Source: a candidate division FCPU426 bacterium
Lineage (GTDB): Bacteria; Oederibacteriota; Muellerivitia; Muellerivitales; Muellerivitaceae
Direction of reading: 5' to 3'
DNA length: 64,000 bases
Assembly (NCBI GenBank): GCA_030041545.1
Contig: JASHNQ010000033.1
Location: 61,155 to 125,154, forward strand
Shown: positions 43,597 through 53,009 of the stretch, in pieces
Position numbering within the stretch: position 1 is the stretch's first letter
How the letters are laid out: each line of letters opens with the position of its first letter
The notes under the pieces: model-generated
The model's input: only the letters and a program-made list of their open reading frames with translations
The model's database searches: none
What the model was told of the DNA's origin: nothing
Position numbers and translations under genes: made by a program

Positions 43597-46230
43597 TTGG
43601 GAATCCGAACGCCGCGACGTTTTAAACCGCTTCAACGCCTTTATTTCCTAGCCTTCGCGGTTTTAGGGCCGCTCGCCTGGGGCCTGGCCCCGGGGGCGCG
43701 GGCCCAGGTCACCCCCACCATCACCGCCACGCCCTCCGCCTTTTACTACGTCTCCACGTCCGGCAGCGATACCAACCCCGGCACCGAGGCTTCCCCCTGG
43801 CTCACCATCCAGCACGCGGCCAACACGGTCCCGGCCGGCTCCACGGTTTACGTGATGGGGGGCCTCTACAACGAAGTGATCACTATCAACGTCTCGGGCT
43901 CGGCGGCCGCGGGCTTCACCACTTTCGAGAACTACCCCGGTGAGGCCGTGACCATTGACGGCACCGGCCTTTCCATTCCCGGCGGGCAGTACGGCCTCAT
44001 CACCATCCAGAACCAGAGCTTCATCACCATCCAGGGATTCCAAATCCAGAACTACACCTCCTCCAACGGGGACGTTCCCATCGGCATTTACGTCACCGGT
44101 TACGGCAGCTACATCCAGATTTTGGATAACCACATCCTGGACATCACCACCACCGATTCCAACGCGGGCGAGGCCAACGCCCTGGGCCTGGCGGTTTACG
44201 GCTCCTCCACCACCGCCATCAGCAACCTTTTGATCAGCGGCAACGAGCTGGACGACATGGTGACCGGCAACAGCGAGACCTTCACCTTGAACGGCAACGT
44301 GCAGTACTGGACCGTCTCCGACAACCTCATCCACGACAACAACAACATCGGCTTGGACGCCATCGGCTTCGAGGGCGTGGCGCCCACCGGCTCCATGTGC
44401 GGCTCGGACCTCTGCGACCGGGCCCGGGACGGCGAAATCGAGGGCAACACCGTTTACAACATCACCTCCAACGACAACCCCGCCTACGGCGCGGGCAGCT
44501 ACGCGGCCGACGGCATCTACGTGGACGGCGGGGAGCGCATCACCATCGAGCGCAACCTGGTTTACGCCTCGGACCTGGGCTTCGAGGTGGCCAGCGAGAA
44601 CCCCGGGGGCCAGGGCTACACCGTGGAAATGGCCCAGTCGGTCACGGTCCGGGACAACATCGCCTACCAGAACAACGCGGTGGGACTGAGCATCGGGGGA
44701 TACGCCGATACCGGCGCGGGCGGCGGCGCCACCTCCCTGTGTTCCTTTTACAACAACACCTTTTACGACAACGACACGGCCCAAACCGGATCGGGCGAGT
44801 TCCAGGTCCAATACCACGCCTTCGACAACGTCTTCATGAACAATATCCTCTACGCCAACTCCCAGGGCCTCCTGCTCTCCGAGGTCACCAACCCCGACTC
44901 CGTGCCGGCGACCATGAATTACAACCTCTACTACACCACGGCCACGCCCAACTGGCAGTGGAACGGGGCCACCTATACGAGCCTGGCGAATTTCCAGGCC
45001 GGTTCGGGCCAGGACGCCCAGTCCAAGTTCGGCAACCCGGATTTCGTGAGCACCTCCGCCCCCAACTTCCAGCTGACGGCCGGTTCCCCGGCCTTAAGCG
45101 CGGGCGACGACCTGGGCACCGCGGTGGTGGGAAGCCTGGATTTCGCGGGCAACCCGCGGATCGTCGGGAACACCATCGACATGGGGGCCTACGAGTCCAG
45201 CTATACCCTCACGCCCAACGCCACGGCCACCCCTTCCCCCACCTCCCCGGCGGGCACTCCCACCGCCACGCCGACGATGAGCCCCACGGGGACGGATTCG
45301 ATGACGCCTAGCGTGACAGCGAGTTCGACAAGCTCACCGTCACCCTCCCAGACACCAACAGACTCCTTTACACCGACTGGGACGGCGTCCCTCACCGCGA
45401 GCTCCACGGCCACGAATTCGGCGACCCCCAGCGCGAGCGCAACGCCCTCCAGCACTCCAACATTAACCATCACACCCAGCTGGACCTCCTCGCCAACCTT
45501 GACCACGACCGCCACCGCGACTTCAACGCCTTCTTCCACGGCTACTTCCACCGCGGCCCTTACTTTAACCTCCACTGCGTCCATCACTCCAACCTTTACG
45601 CCTTCCTCAACCCCCAGTTTAACCCCGACCCAGACGGCCTCCCTCACCCCCACCTTTCCGGCCACGCCCAGCCCGACCGCTTCCCCGACGGCCAGCCCCT
45701 CCTCAACGGCGACCGGCACGCCTTCGCCCACCCCCAGCCGCGCGCCCACTTCCACCGCCACTTTCACCCCCTCGGTCACCCCTACACTCACACCTTTGAA
45801 TATGTTGACGGCTAGCGCGACAGCGAGTTGGACAAGCTCACCGTCACCCTCCCAGACTCCAACGGCCTCTTTAACGCCAACGGGGACGCCGTCAAGTGCT
45901 CCGACGGGCCTTTCCACTTTTACGCCTTCCCCGACCCCCTCTTCCTCCCCCTCCGGGCCCGGGCCGCTGATTTACCCCAACCCCTGGGTGGGCGGCGGGC
46001 CCTTGAAGTTGTCCTTGCCCCTGAGCAACCTATCCCGCCTGCGGGTGGAGGCCTTCACCGTGGCCTTCCGCAAGGTGCTGGACCAGGATTGGGTTCCCGC
46101 CTCCGCCGCATCCGCCGTGACGATCGCGCCCGTGGACTCCTCGGGCGCAGTCCTGGCCAACGGGCTTTATTACGTGAGGGTCACGGCCGGCGGGCAAAAA
46201 TGGCTGTTGAAGCTGCTCATCCTCAGGTAA
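43597..46230 (+). CDS. secreted right-handed beta-helix protein with Thr/Ser/Pro linker
   Basis: About 877 residues from TTG 43597 (GGAAGGAAGGG just upstream); the frame is open 30 codons further. A signal peptide ending APGARAQ is followed by FYYVSTSGSDTNPGTEASPW, the opening of parallel beta-helix polysaccharide lyase-like proteins, and repeated NN/DN turns (ISNLLISGNELDDM; LIHDNNNIGLDAIG; RDNIAYQNNAVGLSIGG). Residues from about 540 to 780 are a Thr/Ser/Pro linker. The last 90 residues (LIYPNPWVGGG to WLLKLLILR) are a FlgD/T9SS-like beta sandwich. Probably acts on or binds extracellular polysaccharide. Confidence 0.8.
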   Translation: MGIRTPRRFKPLQRLYFLAFAVLGPLAWGLAPGARAQVTPTITATPSAFYYVSTSGSDTNPGTEASPWLTIQHAANTVPAGSTVYVMGGLYNEVITINVSGSAAAGFTTFENYPGEAVTIDGTGLSIPGGQYGLITIQNQSFITIQGFQIQNYTSSNGDVPIGIYVTGYGSYIQILDNHILDITTTDSNAGEANALGLAVYGSSTTAISNLLISGNELDDMVTGNSETFTLNGNVQYWTVSDNLIHDNNNIGLDAIGFEGVAPTGSMCGSDLCDRARDGEIEGNTVYNITSNDNPAYGAGSYAADGIYVDGGERITIERNLVYASDLGFEVASENPGGQGYTVEMAQSVTVRDNIAYQNNAVGLSIGGYADTGAGGGATSLCSFYNNTFYDNDTAQTGSGEFQVQYHAFDNVFMNNILYANSQGLLLSEVTNPDSVPATMNYNLYYTTATPNWQWNGATYTSLANFQAGSGQDAQSKFGNPDFVSTSAPNFQLTAGSPALSAGDDLGTAVVGSLDFAGNPRIVGNTIDMGAYESSYTLTPNATATPSPTSPAGTPTATPTMSPTGTDSMTPSVTASSTSSPSPSQTPTDSFTPTGTASLTASSTATNSATPSASATPSSTPTLTITPSWTSSPTLTTTATATSTPSSTATSTAALTLTSTASITPTFTPSSTPSLTPTQTASLTPTFPATPSPTASPTASPSSTATGTPSPTPSRAPTSTATFTPSVTPTLTPLNMLTASATASWTSSPSPSQTPTASLTPTGTPSSAPTGLSTFTPSPTPSSSPSGPGPLIYPNPWVGGGPLKLSLPLSNLSRLRVEAFTVAFRKVLDQDWVPASAASAVTIAPVDSSGAVLANGLYYVRVTAGGQKWLLKLLILR

Positions 46231-46332
46231 AAGACGGGGAGGAATGGGACCTGGTCGAATGTGGTGATATAATTATTTCGTCTCTAACGAAGAGCCCCGG
46301 CATCCGGGGTTAACCTACAGACGAGGTGTATT

Positions 46333-46893
46333 ATGAAAAAAAATATCTTAAATGGTTTGGTTTTAGCCTCCGCCCTTTGCTTTGCGCCTTGGGCCTGCCA
46401 ACAACCCTTTGGGGTCGGTCCCCAGCCCCCTTCGACGACCCCCACTCCCACCGCCATAACGACCCCCGTTTGCGGTTTCACGCTGATCAGCTTGGGCACC
46501 AAGGCGGTCAGCGCGAGCCTCCCCAGCGTCATCCAAAACACGGCCGAGTGGCAGGCTTTTTGCGGCATCTCCAGCGGCATGATCTCATTGACTCCCACCC
46601 CGACGGTCGTGCCGACCCCGCCGGTGAACTTTGACAGCCAGATGCTGATCCTTTACACGACTTACGTTTGTCCCCTATATTCGCTGCAGGTCACCCAGGT
46701 TTGCGAGGGCCCTTCCCAAATCACCGTCACCGCGAACAACGTCGAGTCCTGTATCCTGTGCAACGTCGCCGCCGACTTTGACTACGTTTCCGCCCTGGTG
46801 GTGCCCCAATCCAACCTTCCGGTGGTGTGGGCCACCACCACGGTTCCTTGTCCGGGTCTATCCAGCCAGCTCACACCCACCCCGACCCCTTGA
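46333..46893 (+). CDS. small lipoprotein
   Basis: 186 residues. Signal peptide with lipobox (SALCFAPWAC), Thr/Pro linker (STTPTPTAITTPV), then a compact domain with several Cys (VCGFTLIS; AFCGISSG; YVCPLYSLQVTQVC; VESCILCNV) and a final TPTPTP. ACGAGG precedes the ATG. No family recognised. Confidence 0.7.
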   Translation: MKKNILNGLVLASALCFAPWACQQPFGVGPQPPSTTPTPTAITTPVCGFTLISLGTKAVSASLPSVIQNTAEWQAFCGISSGMISLTPTPTVVPTPPVNFDSQMLILYTTYVCPLYSLQVTQVCEGPSQITVTANNVESCILCNVAADFDYVSALVVPQSNLPVVWATTTVPCPGLSSQLTPTPTP

Positions 46894-46951
46894 CCGCCTG
46901 AAAATCCACGCGGACACGGCGGCCCGCGACTCCGCCGATATTTCCGGGAGC

Positions 46952-46993
46952 AAACCAAAAGAGCCAATCCCAAGGGGTTGGCTCTTTTGGTTT
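46952..46993. terminator. strong bidirectional terminator
   Basis: A perfect 16-bp stem, AAACCAAAAGAGCCAA / TTGGCTCTTTTGGTTT, around a 10-nt loop, 60 nt after the lipoprotein stop. Confidence 0.88.
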
Positions 46994-47094
46994 CGGGTTA
47001 AAATGAGGGCGACAGGGGAAAGGCGGCCCGTCGAGGTTCCCGGGGCCGTTTCCGGAAAGCCGAACCACCGGCGCCTTTTTAAAGCGAGGTCTTC

Positions 47095-48030
47095 ATGGGT
47101 AAAAAAGCCGTCATCACCGGGGCCTTCAGCTTCACGGGCGCGGCGGTGGCCGAGGAGCTCATCCGCCGGGGCTGGAAAATCCACACCCTCACCAACCGGG
47201 CCCGTCCCGCGGAGGCCGGCGAAATCACCTCCAGCCCGCTCAAGTTCGACCTCCCCTACCTTGAGGAACGGCTCCGGGGCGCGGACGTTTTCATCAACAC
47301 TTACTGGGTCCGCGTTCCCTGGAAAGGCGTCACTTTCCAGGCGGGCGTTGAGAACAGCCGCCTGCTGGTGAAGGCGGCCGTGGCCGCGAAGGCGCCCCGG
47401 CTGGTGCATGTCAGCGTCAGCCGCGCCGAAAAGGGAACGAACCTGGGATATTACCGGGGCAAGCGCGAAGTGGAGAAATGCGTGTCCGCCTCGGGCCTTT
47501 CTTACGCCATTGTTTGCCCCACGCTGGCGCTGGGGCCCAACGACGTGCTGACCAATAACATGGCCTGGTTCCTCCGCCGCTTTCCCATCTTCCCCGTTCC
47601 CCAGGGCGGCCATTACCGCCTGCAGCCGGTCACCTTGGGGGATATGGGCCGCATCATCGCCGACGCGGCCGAGAGCCGGGAGAACCTGAAGGTGGACGCC
47701 GCCGGGCCTGATGTCTGGGCCTACCGGGATTACCTGCGCCTCCTGGCCGAAGCCTGCGGGGCCAAGCCGGTTTTTATGGATACCCCCAACGGATTCGCGC
47801 TGGCGGGAATCCGGCTGGCGGAGCTCTTCCTGGGGGATGTCGTCTTGACCCGCGAGGAACTGCTGGGCCTCCAGCAGGAGCTTTTAGTTTCGGACCAGCC
47901 CCCCCTGGGCAGGGAATCGGCGGCGGATTGGCTGAGGCAAAACGGGCATCGTTTGGGGCGGGTTTACGCCAATGACGTGGACCGGCATTTTGGCCCCGGC
48001 TCCACCAAACCGGTTATTCCAAAATGGTGA
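47095..48030 (+). CDS. NAD(P)-binding epimerase/NmrA-like protein
   Basis: 311 residues of the atypical SDR type. The cofactor-binding ITGAFSFTGAAVAEELIRRG is at the N-terminus, then ADVFINTYWVRV, LVHVSVSRAEKGTNLGYYRGKREVE (Tyr and Lys of the YxxxK type) and VCPTLALGPNDVLTNNMAWF. This resembles NDUFA9-like or NmrA-like complex-associated reductases. GAGG lies before the ATG. Substrate unknown. Confidence 0.8.
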   Translation: MGKKAVITGAFSFTGAAVAEELIRRGWKIHTLTNRARPAEAGEITSSPLKFDLPYLEERLRGADVFINTYWVRVPWKGVTFQAGVENSRLLVKAAVAAKAPRLVHVSVSRAEKGTNLGYYRGKREVEKCVSASGLSYAIVCPTLALGPNDVLTNNMAWFLRRFPIFPVPQGGHYRLQPVTLGDMGRIIADAAESRENLKVDAAGPDVWAYRDYLRLLAEACGAKPVFMDTPNGFALAGIRLAELFLGDVVLTREELLGLQQELLVSDQPPLGRESAADWLRQNGHRLGRVYANDVDRHFGPGSTKPVIPKW

Positions 48031-48169
48031 ATGGGGCGGCCAGCGACCCTTCGGGGGCCTCAGGATCCGTGCGAAGGAGTCGAACCCAATTCCCCTGAGC
48101 GAGGCAGGGCCGACCTTGTGATGAGCCTGTCGAACCAGTCGAATGGGCCGGCCCTTTGGTTGGAATCCT

Positions 48170-49099
48170 TCAAGAAACGGGCTTCTTCAGCCAAAAGGAT
48201 TTGGCGCAGTTCGTTTTATCGGTGATATCCGGATCACATTCGCCTTGGCGTATTGGGCAGCGGAAGGCTTCCTTGATCTCGCGCCGCAGGTCCTCCGCGG
48301 GCCAGGTGGAAAGATTGGTGGAAACAAGCAACTCCCCGCCGGGAACCAGCAAGTCCAGGCAGTTCCGGGCCATGGGGATCAATTCCTTGCGGACGGTGAA
48401 GGGCTTTCCCTTCGACCTTGAGAAACTCGGCGGGTCCAGGACGACGGCGTCGAAAAGCCATCCCCTCTTTCGCGCCAGGGCGAGGTAGTCCCGGGCGTCG
48501 GCCCGGGTGAAGACATGGCCGTCGGTGGGGATCCCATTGGAGGCGAAATTCTCTTTCCCCCAATCGAGGAATCGCCGGCTGGCGTCCACGCTCGTGACCA
48601 CGGAGGCTCCCCCCAAGGCGGCGGCCACGCTGAAGGGGCAAGTGTAGGCGAAAAGGTTCAAGACCTTGGCGTTGCGGGACAGGTGGCGGAGAAGCCTCCG
48701 GTTGGCCCGCTGGTCCAGGAACAGGCCCGGCGATAAGCCCGTATCCGCGCGCAAATTGAGGAGGACGGAGTCTTCCCTGGCCTGCCACCGGCTTGGGAAA
48801 TGGGGGCTTTGCCAACGCTCCGCCGACTCCGGGTCACGGCCGCGGTTGACCATGCCGTTCACCAGCCAATGACCGCAGCCGACGCTTGCGGCCAGTTGCC
48901 CGATGGAGGATAAATCCCCCTCGGTGGGCGGATGGCCGCGAAACCAGGATACCCAAAGGCAGGGCCCATAGCGGTCCGCCACCACGTCCGCCACGTCCCG
49001 GTCCACCAGGCGGAAGCATTCGTTGTTCCCGCCGGCCGACCCGGCTTGCGTTTTGATCGCCCGTTCAAGGACTTTCTTAATCCATGGGTTGTCTTGCAT
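48170..49099 (-). CDS. class I SAM-dependent methyltransferase, RlmI-like
   Basis: 309 residues. The SAM-binding motif LNLFAYTCPFSVAAALGGA, the acidic VTSVDASRRFLDWGKENF and the catalytic DPPSFSRSK are those of the RlmI/RlmK 23S rRNA (cytosine-5) methyltransferase group. The N-terminal part (FRLVDRDVADVVADRYG) fits the EEHEE region; a PUA domain is lacking or truncated. Probably an rRNA methyltransferase. Confidence 0.82.
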   Translation of the reverse strand: MQDNPWIKKVLERAIKTQAGSAGGNNECFRLVDRDVADVVADRYGPCLWVSWFRGHPPTEGDLSSIGQLAASVGCGHWLVNGMVNRGRDPESAERWQSPHFPSRWQAREDSVLLNLRADTGLSPGLFLDQRANRRLLRHLSRNAKVLNLFAYTCPFSVAAALGGASVVTSVDASRRFLDWGKENFASNGIPTDGHVFTRADARDYLALARKRGWLFDAVVLDPPSFSRSKGKPFTVRKELIPMARNCLDLLVPGGELLVSTNLSTWPAEDLRREIKEAFRCPIRQGECDPDITDKTNCAKSFWLKKPVS

Positions 49100-49129
49100 G
49101 TTGGTCCCGGGATATTCGAAGGCTGGTTA

Positions 49130-50005
49130 TCAGAAAAACTTTCCAAGATTCAGGTAGGGAATGGTTAAAGACGAAACATCGGTAGTGACGTTCTGGGGTG
49201 TCCCGATAAAGAAGATGAAATTCACCCCCAAGCCCAGGTTAAAACCGTCCTTGGCTTGGTAATCGAACCCCAGGTTCGGATAAAAAAAGGTGTAGTCCAA
49301 GGAGCTGGGCGCTGTGCCTTGGGAATAGGAAGTCCAAAGGGAGGGAAGCCCGCTGATGATGAACTCCGAAAGGTTCAAGCCCAGCGTCGGGGAGAATTCC
49401 CATCCCGGAACGAGGAATTTGGCTCCGGCCCCGACTGAGATCCCCGTGGCGGTCCCGGTTTGTTCGGTGGAACCTCCCGCCGTTTGCACCTCCGTCCCCG
49501 CCTGGCAATAACCCAGGCCCCCGGTCAAGCGCAGGTAAGGGGTCACGTTATAGGCGGCATTGAGCCCCCCAAAACAGAAAACCGGATCGCCGATGAGGCT
49601 CAGGTAAAGCCCGAACCTTTTGTCCATCCGGTTGTCGGGGGTTGGGATCTGGGCCGGGGCGGAAGGGATGGGCGGGGCCGTTAAAAGCTGGGCCCTTAAT
49701 CTTTCGGTGTAATCCCGCAAAGGGGGATTATCGGGATGGATCCCCAGGCTTTTCTCGCAGGCGTCCAGGGCCTGGGCGTAGGCGCCGGTTTGGCCCAGGC
49801 AATAACCCATCCCTTGATAGGCGCGCCAATTGTTCGGATCGGCCTGGACGGCCAGGCGGAAAAAAGCCAAGGCCCCCGGGTATTGTTTTTGGGCGTAATA
49901 GGCCAATCCCGACCGGTAATCCTCCTCGGAAGTGGCGGCCATGGCCTTGGGGCCGGCCAAGCCCAAGAGCATCATGGCTACCAAGGCCCAACACCGGAAT
50001 TTCAT
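49130..50005 (-). CDS. TPR plus outer-membrane beta-barrel protein
   Basis: 291 residues from ATG 50005 with AAGGGAG upstream. Signal peptide (FRCWALVAMMLLGLAGPKAMA), two TPR units (GLAYYAQKQYPGALAFFRLA; GAYAQALDACEKSLGIHPDNP), a short Pro linker, then a barrel-like domain ending in LNLGKFF. The shared phrase NWRAYQGMGYCLGQTGAYAQA / SWQAYQGLGCSLFQEGNKAVA links it to 41542-43089. Function unknown. Confidence 0.75.
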   Translation of the reverse strand: MKFRCWALVAMMLLGLAGPKAMAATSEEDYRSGLAYYAQKQYPGALAFFRLAVQADPNNWRAYQGMGYCLGQTGAYAQALDACEKSLGIHPDNPPLRDYTERLRAQLLTAPPIPSAPAQIPTPDNRMDKRFGLYLSLIGDPVFCFGGLNAAYNVTPYLRLTGGLGYCQAGTEVQTAGGSTEQTGTATGISVGAGAKFLVPGWEFSPTLGLNLSEFIISGLPSLWTSYSQGTAPSSLDYTFFYPNLGFDYQAKDGFNLGLGVNFIFFIGTPQNVTTDVSSLTIPYLNLGKFF

Positions 50006-50200
50006 AAGGACTCCCTTGAATATGGGGATGCCCATTTGACGGAGAGATGGGCCATCCTAAAAGCCAACCCCTCAAGGCAGGCCCTTTTATTTCAAGTAAA
50101 TTCGGTGAGTGTGCTGGGCGCATCGGCCCGCAAGCTCAATTCGAGGGGCCTAGCCCCTTTGTTCCGCAGGCATGTTATTTGAGTCTCTTTTACCTCTAAA

Positions 50201-52279
50201 TTATTTACTGGAACCGCCTAAAACAACAGCTTTCGCTTTATCGAAAGAATCTTCATCCCACACTGTCGCATCCCAATGGCTTCCGATACCCATAAATGCC
50301 TCTTTCGTTTTTTCTAAATTTGAAATTTTCCAGCTAAAGCGGGCCATTCGGTTCCAAATATTCCAATTGTGGGGATCTAAATCCAACAACATTGAATAAG
50401 CTTCGAAGGTCTGTTTGACGGGGCCGGGTCGACTAAAATAATCCCCTTTTTGGGATGTTGAATATTTACCTGCCATCGTATTGTTGGTGTTCAAAACCAT
50501 ATAGGGATATAAAGCCTTTAGTTCGGGCGTTAAATGGCTTATCTTTTTTGCATCAATTAAAACTTCCTTTTCTTCGTCGGTTTCAGCTAACCAGGACAAA
50601 TAATTTTCCCAGGTTTCCACTTGTTCCGGATTTTGTTTTAACTGTTTTTTGTAGGAATCCTTGAATTCATTCCAATAGGCGGGGTTTTCTTTGACAAACA
50701 ATTTAAACTTTTCCAACCATTCGTCATATGTCAAGGGATCGTCGCTGTAATGTTGGTGCAAGTTGCTGAAGGCGTAACTATATAACGACGGAAAATCTTT
50801 TTTATATTTTTCTGCAAAACCAAATAACTCCTCTTCGGAACCGAACCATTTGGGTTGAAGGTAATCCAACATATATTCGTAGGGATCTATGCTCTGGGGG
50901 TTGCAATGGATCGCGTTTTCGAAATATTTGAACATAGTGACATGATCAAGTTGTGCCCCGTTTCCAAAATGAAGCAGGGTATTCCATACTTCAATGTTGC
51001 CGGGCTCCAAATTGGAAGCTTTTAACGCATAACCCAATCCCTCATTTATCCTTTGTTTAAATATTTCCCATGCCTTTTGAGAAACAGTATTGGCAAAGCC
51101 ACCTCCACGGGCCTGCCAACCATAATCAATCATGAAATCGGCAAAGCCCATCCAAGCCTGGGCATTTTCAGGATGCTTGTCCGTCCAAACCTTGAATAAT
51201 TGGTAACACTCTGGGTAATAGCCTTTCCATTCCAGGCAAAGGCTGGCGAAGTTATAAAAATCAGGGTTATTATCATCTTTAACCATTTCGGGCCAAATTT
51301 GCGCAAGCGCTTCATCGTACATTCCTATACATTCCAATTGGGAACAGAGGGAAAGTTTTAAAAATGTGCTATTGGGGTATTTCGCAATAAGGGGGTTGTA
51401 AAGTCCAAATAACTCGGAATGTACCCACGCTTTATTCCTGGCCTCCAGAATGTTGGCCCATCGGTCCACGAGATATGGATTTTCAGGGTTTCGTTTGAGG
51501 ATTTCATCCCACCGATTTACTAATTCGGCTCCTCCGCCACGGATGATCCATTCCAAACTGGCTGCACGAATAAGGTCGTCATCTTTTATAAAAATAGGCT
51601 TTTGCATATATTTTTCTTCCTCCACGGTTGGATGAAAATCCGTCCAGTCATGAATACACCCGGCCATCCAAGCGGGCGCCAGATGCAAGGACCCCTTTTT
51701 AAATACCCTTTGATATTTTTTTGTTTTGGAACCTCTTGAAAATTTAAGATCTATCCGATAACCCTTCGAAAATATTTTTAAAATTCCTTTGGCTGTATCT
51801 TGGGTACCCAATCGGTAGGGTAATTGGGTTATGTAGGTTCCATGTTTGGAATTCAGGACATTGAATAAACCAAAATCATCAAAAGCCAGGCCGGGGTTGG
51901 GTAATAAATAGACTTCTTGTGGAAGATAAGTGGCGCATTTCATCGAGAAATAGCTTAAATAACTACCCAATGGAGTGACTTTGCCTTTTGCGTCCAGCAG
52001 GGGATAAATCAACGGGCAAGGAGGGGGAGAAATCCCTTGATCCTTAATTTTTTCAATTTGGGCTAAAACCAGATCATGGAGATGTTTTTCGGCATCCATT
52101 TTTAACTGTTTTGCGCGCTGGAGTTTTTCTTGGGCTGATTTTTCTTCTTGGCGGGCTTGATAATCAAGGTAAAAAAAATATCCAAGAAGAGCTGCGCTCA
52201 GGAACCCAAATAATCCAAAAACCAAAAAAAATATCTTTTTTGTATTCTTGGGAGGGGAATTTAATGGATTAGATTCCAT
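50201..52279 (-). CDS. membrane-anchored TPR-like protein, possible DUF4034
   Basis: 692 residues. One N-terminal membrane anchor (IFFLVFGLFGFLSAALLGYFF), a coiled-coil-prone stretch (QARQEEKSAQEKLQRAKQLK), then a long helical-repeat region. AWMGFADFMIDYGWQARGGGFANTV resembles the core of DUF4034 proteins. The gene is visibly AT-richer than its neighbours, suggesting separate origin, and is the left border of the toxin-antitoxin island. Confidence 0.6.
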   Translation of the reverse strand: MESNPLNSPPKNTKKIFFLVFGLFGFLSAALLGYFFYLDYQARQEEKSAQEKLQRAKQLKMDAEKHLHDLVLAQIEKIKDQGISPPPCPLIYPLLDAKGKVTPLGSYLSYFSMKCATYLPQEVYLLPNPGLAFDDFGLFNVLNSKHGTYITQLPYRLGTQDTAKGILKIFSKGYRIDLKFSRGSKTKKYQRVFKKGSLHLAPAWMAGCIHDWTDFHPTVEEEKYMQKPIFIKDDDLIRAASLEWIIRGGGAELVNRWDEILKRNPENPYLVDRWANILEARNKAWVHSELFGLYNPLIAKYPNSTFLKLSLCSQLECIGMYDEALAQIWPEMVKDDNNPDFYNFASLCLEWKGYYPECYQLFKVWTDKHPENAQAWMGFADFMIDYGWQARGGGFANTVSQKAWEIFKQRINEGLGYALKASNLEPGNIEVWNTLLHFGNGAQLDHVTMFKYFENAIHCNPQSIDPYEYMLDYLQPKWFGSEEELFGFAEKYKKDFPSLYSYAFSNLHQHYSDDPLTYDEWLEKFKLFVKENPAYWNEFKDSYKKQLKQNPEQVETWENYLSWLAETDEEKEVLIDAKKISHLTPELKALYPYMVLNTNNTMAGKYSTSQKGDYFSRPGPVKQTFEAYSMLLDLDPHNWNIWNRMARFSWKISNLEKTKEAFMGIGSHWDATVWDEDSFDKAKAVVLGGSSK

Positions 52280-52385
52280 ATGGCTCCAAGTAAATAATCG
52301 AATTTTTAAATTTTATAGGTCATGGAGTCAGGACAGCCTCTTGGGTAAGCCAGACAGCGCATTCGATGGCTGTTGGATATGCCCC

Positions 52386-52646
52386 CTACCGGTAAATCTC
52401 ACGGCGGTTTCCAACCTTGACGACCGTAACCGTTTTTGGGGAATCATCGATGGTGTAAATGAAGCGCCAATCGCCCTGCCGGATCCGGTACCTGTCTCCG
52501 CCTTCCATTTTTTCCGCGCCATGCGGACGGGGGTTGCCGGCGAGGGCTTTCATTTTTTCAGTGATCCTCAATAAGTCTTTGGAAGGGACTTGACGGAGTT
52601 CTTTTTCGGCGCTTTTCTTGACGAAAACCTTATAGGAGTCCGTCAC
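52386..52646 (-). CDS. RelE/ParE-family toxin
   Basis: 86 residues: YKVFVKKSAEKELRQVPSKD, then MEGGDRYRIRQGDWRFIYTIDD and VTVVKVGNRREIYR, the classical RelE fold with the basic C-terminus (VGNRREIYR) used in mRNA cleavage. The start overlaps the antitoxin end by 17 nt. Confidence 0.9.
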   Translation of the reverse strand: MTDSYKVFVKKSAEKELRQVPSKDLLRITEKMKALAGNPRPHGAEKMEGGDRYRIRQGDWRFIYTIDDSPKTVTVVKVGNRREIYR

Positions 52647-52854
52647 GCTTGAGGTCTTTCAAAACGGACTCCAGGCGGCGGGAGGGTTCCTTCGCACGCT
52701 TGTCAAAGGCCTCGTAATCCAGGGCGTCCTCTTTCAGCGACAATCGCAGGGCCTCGTTGACGACGTAAGACAAGCTATGCTCGGTGTGGGCCGCCTTGAC
52801 CTTGGCCGCTTTGTAGATTTTCGGGTCTAAATAGACGGTCGCTTTACTTCCCAT
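52630..52854 (-). CDS. RHH antitoxin paired with RelE-like toxin
   Basis: 74 residues from ATG 52854. SKATVYLDPKIYKAAKVKAA and SLSYVVNEALRLSL form a ribbon-helix-helix fold, and the C-terminal RRLESVLKDLKRDGLL should bind the toxin. First gene of the pair; a perfect palindrome lies 33 nt upstream. Confidence 0.82.
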   Translation of the reverse strand: MGSKATVYLDPKIYKAAKVKAAHTEHSLSYVVNEALRLSLKEDALDYEAFDKRAKEPSRRLESVLKDLKRDGLL

Positions 52855-52886
52855 GTTCTTCTCCCCCACTGGCTTCAAAAATAACA

Positions 52887-52908
52887 TCTTGACGTCATGA
52901 CGTCAAGA
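52887..52908. promoter_or_regulatory. perfect 22-bp palindrome, antitoxin operator
   Basis: TCTTGACGTCATGACGTCAA plus the closing GA is self-complementary over all 22 bases and contains two TGACGTCA units. The position just upstream of the RHH gene fits an autoregulatory operator. Confidence 0.8.
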
Positions 52909-53009
52909 CAGCATCCGGGGCATTTCCAGAACCGAGAGAGACTGAGGAGAAAGAAAGGGACAATGGGGTCCGGCTGGCCCCTTTTTCTCCTTTTGTTCCT
53001 TTCTCCGAT

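Noticed and set aside
45801-46313. Second open frame (DKLTVTLPDSNG...) over the end of the beta-helix gene
   Set aside because: It is the shifted reading of the Thr/Ser/Pro repeat DNA; the main frame carries the conserved C-terminal fold.
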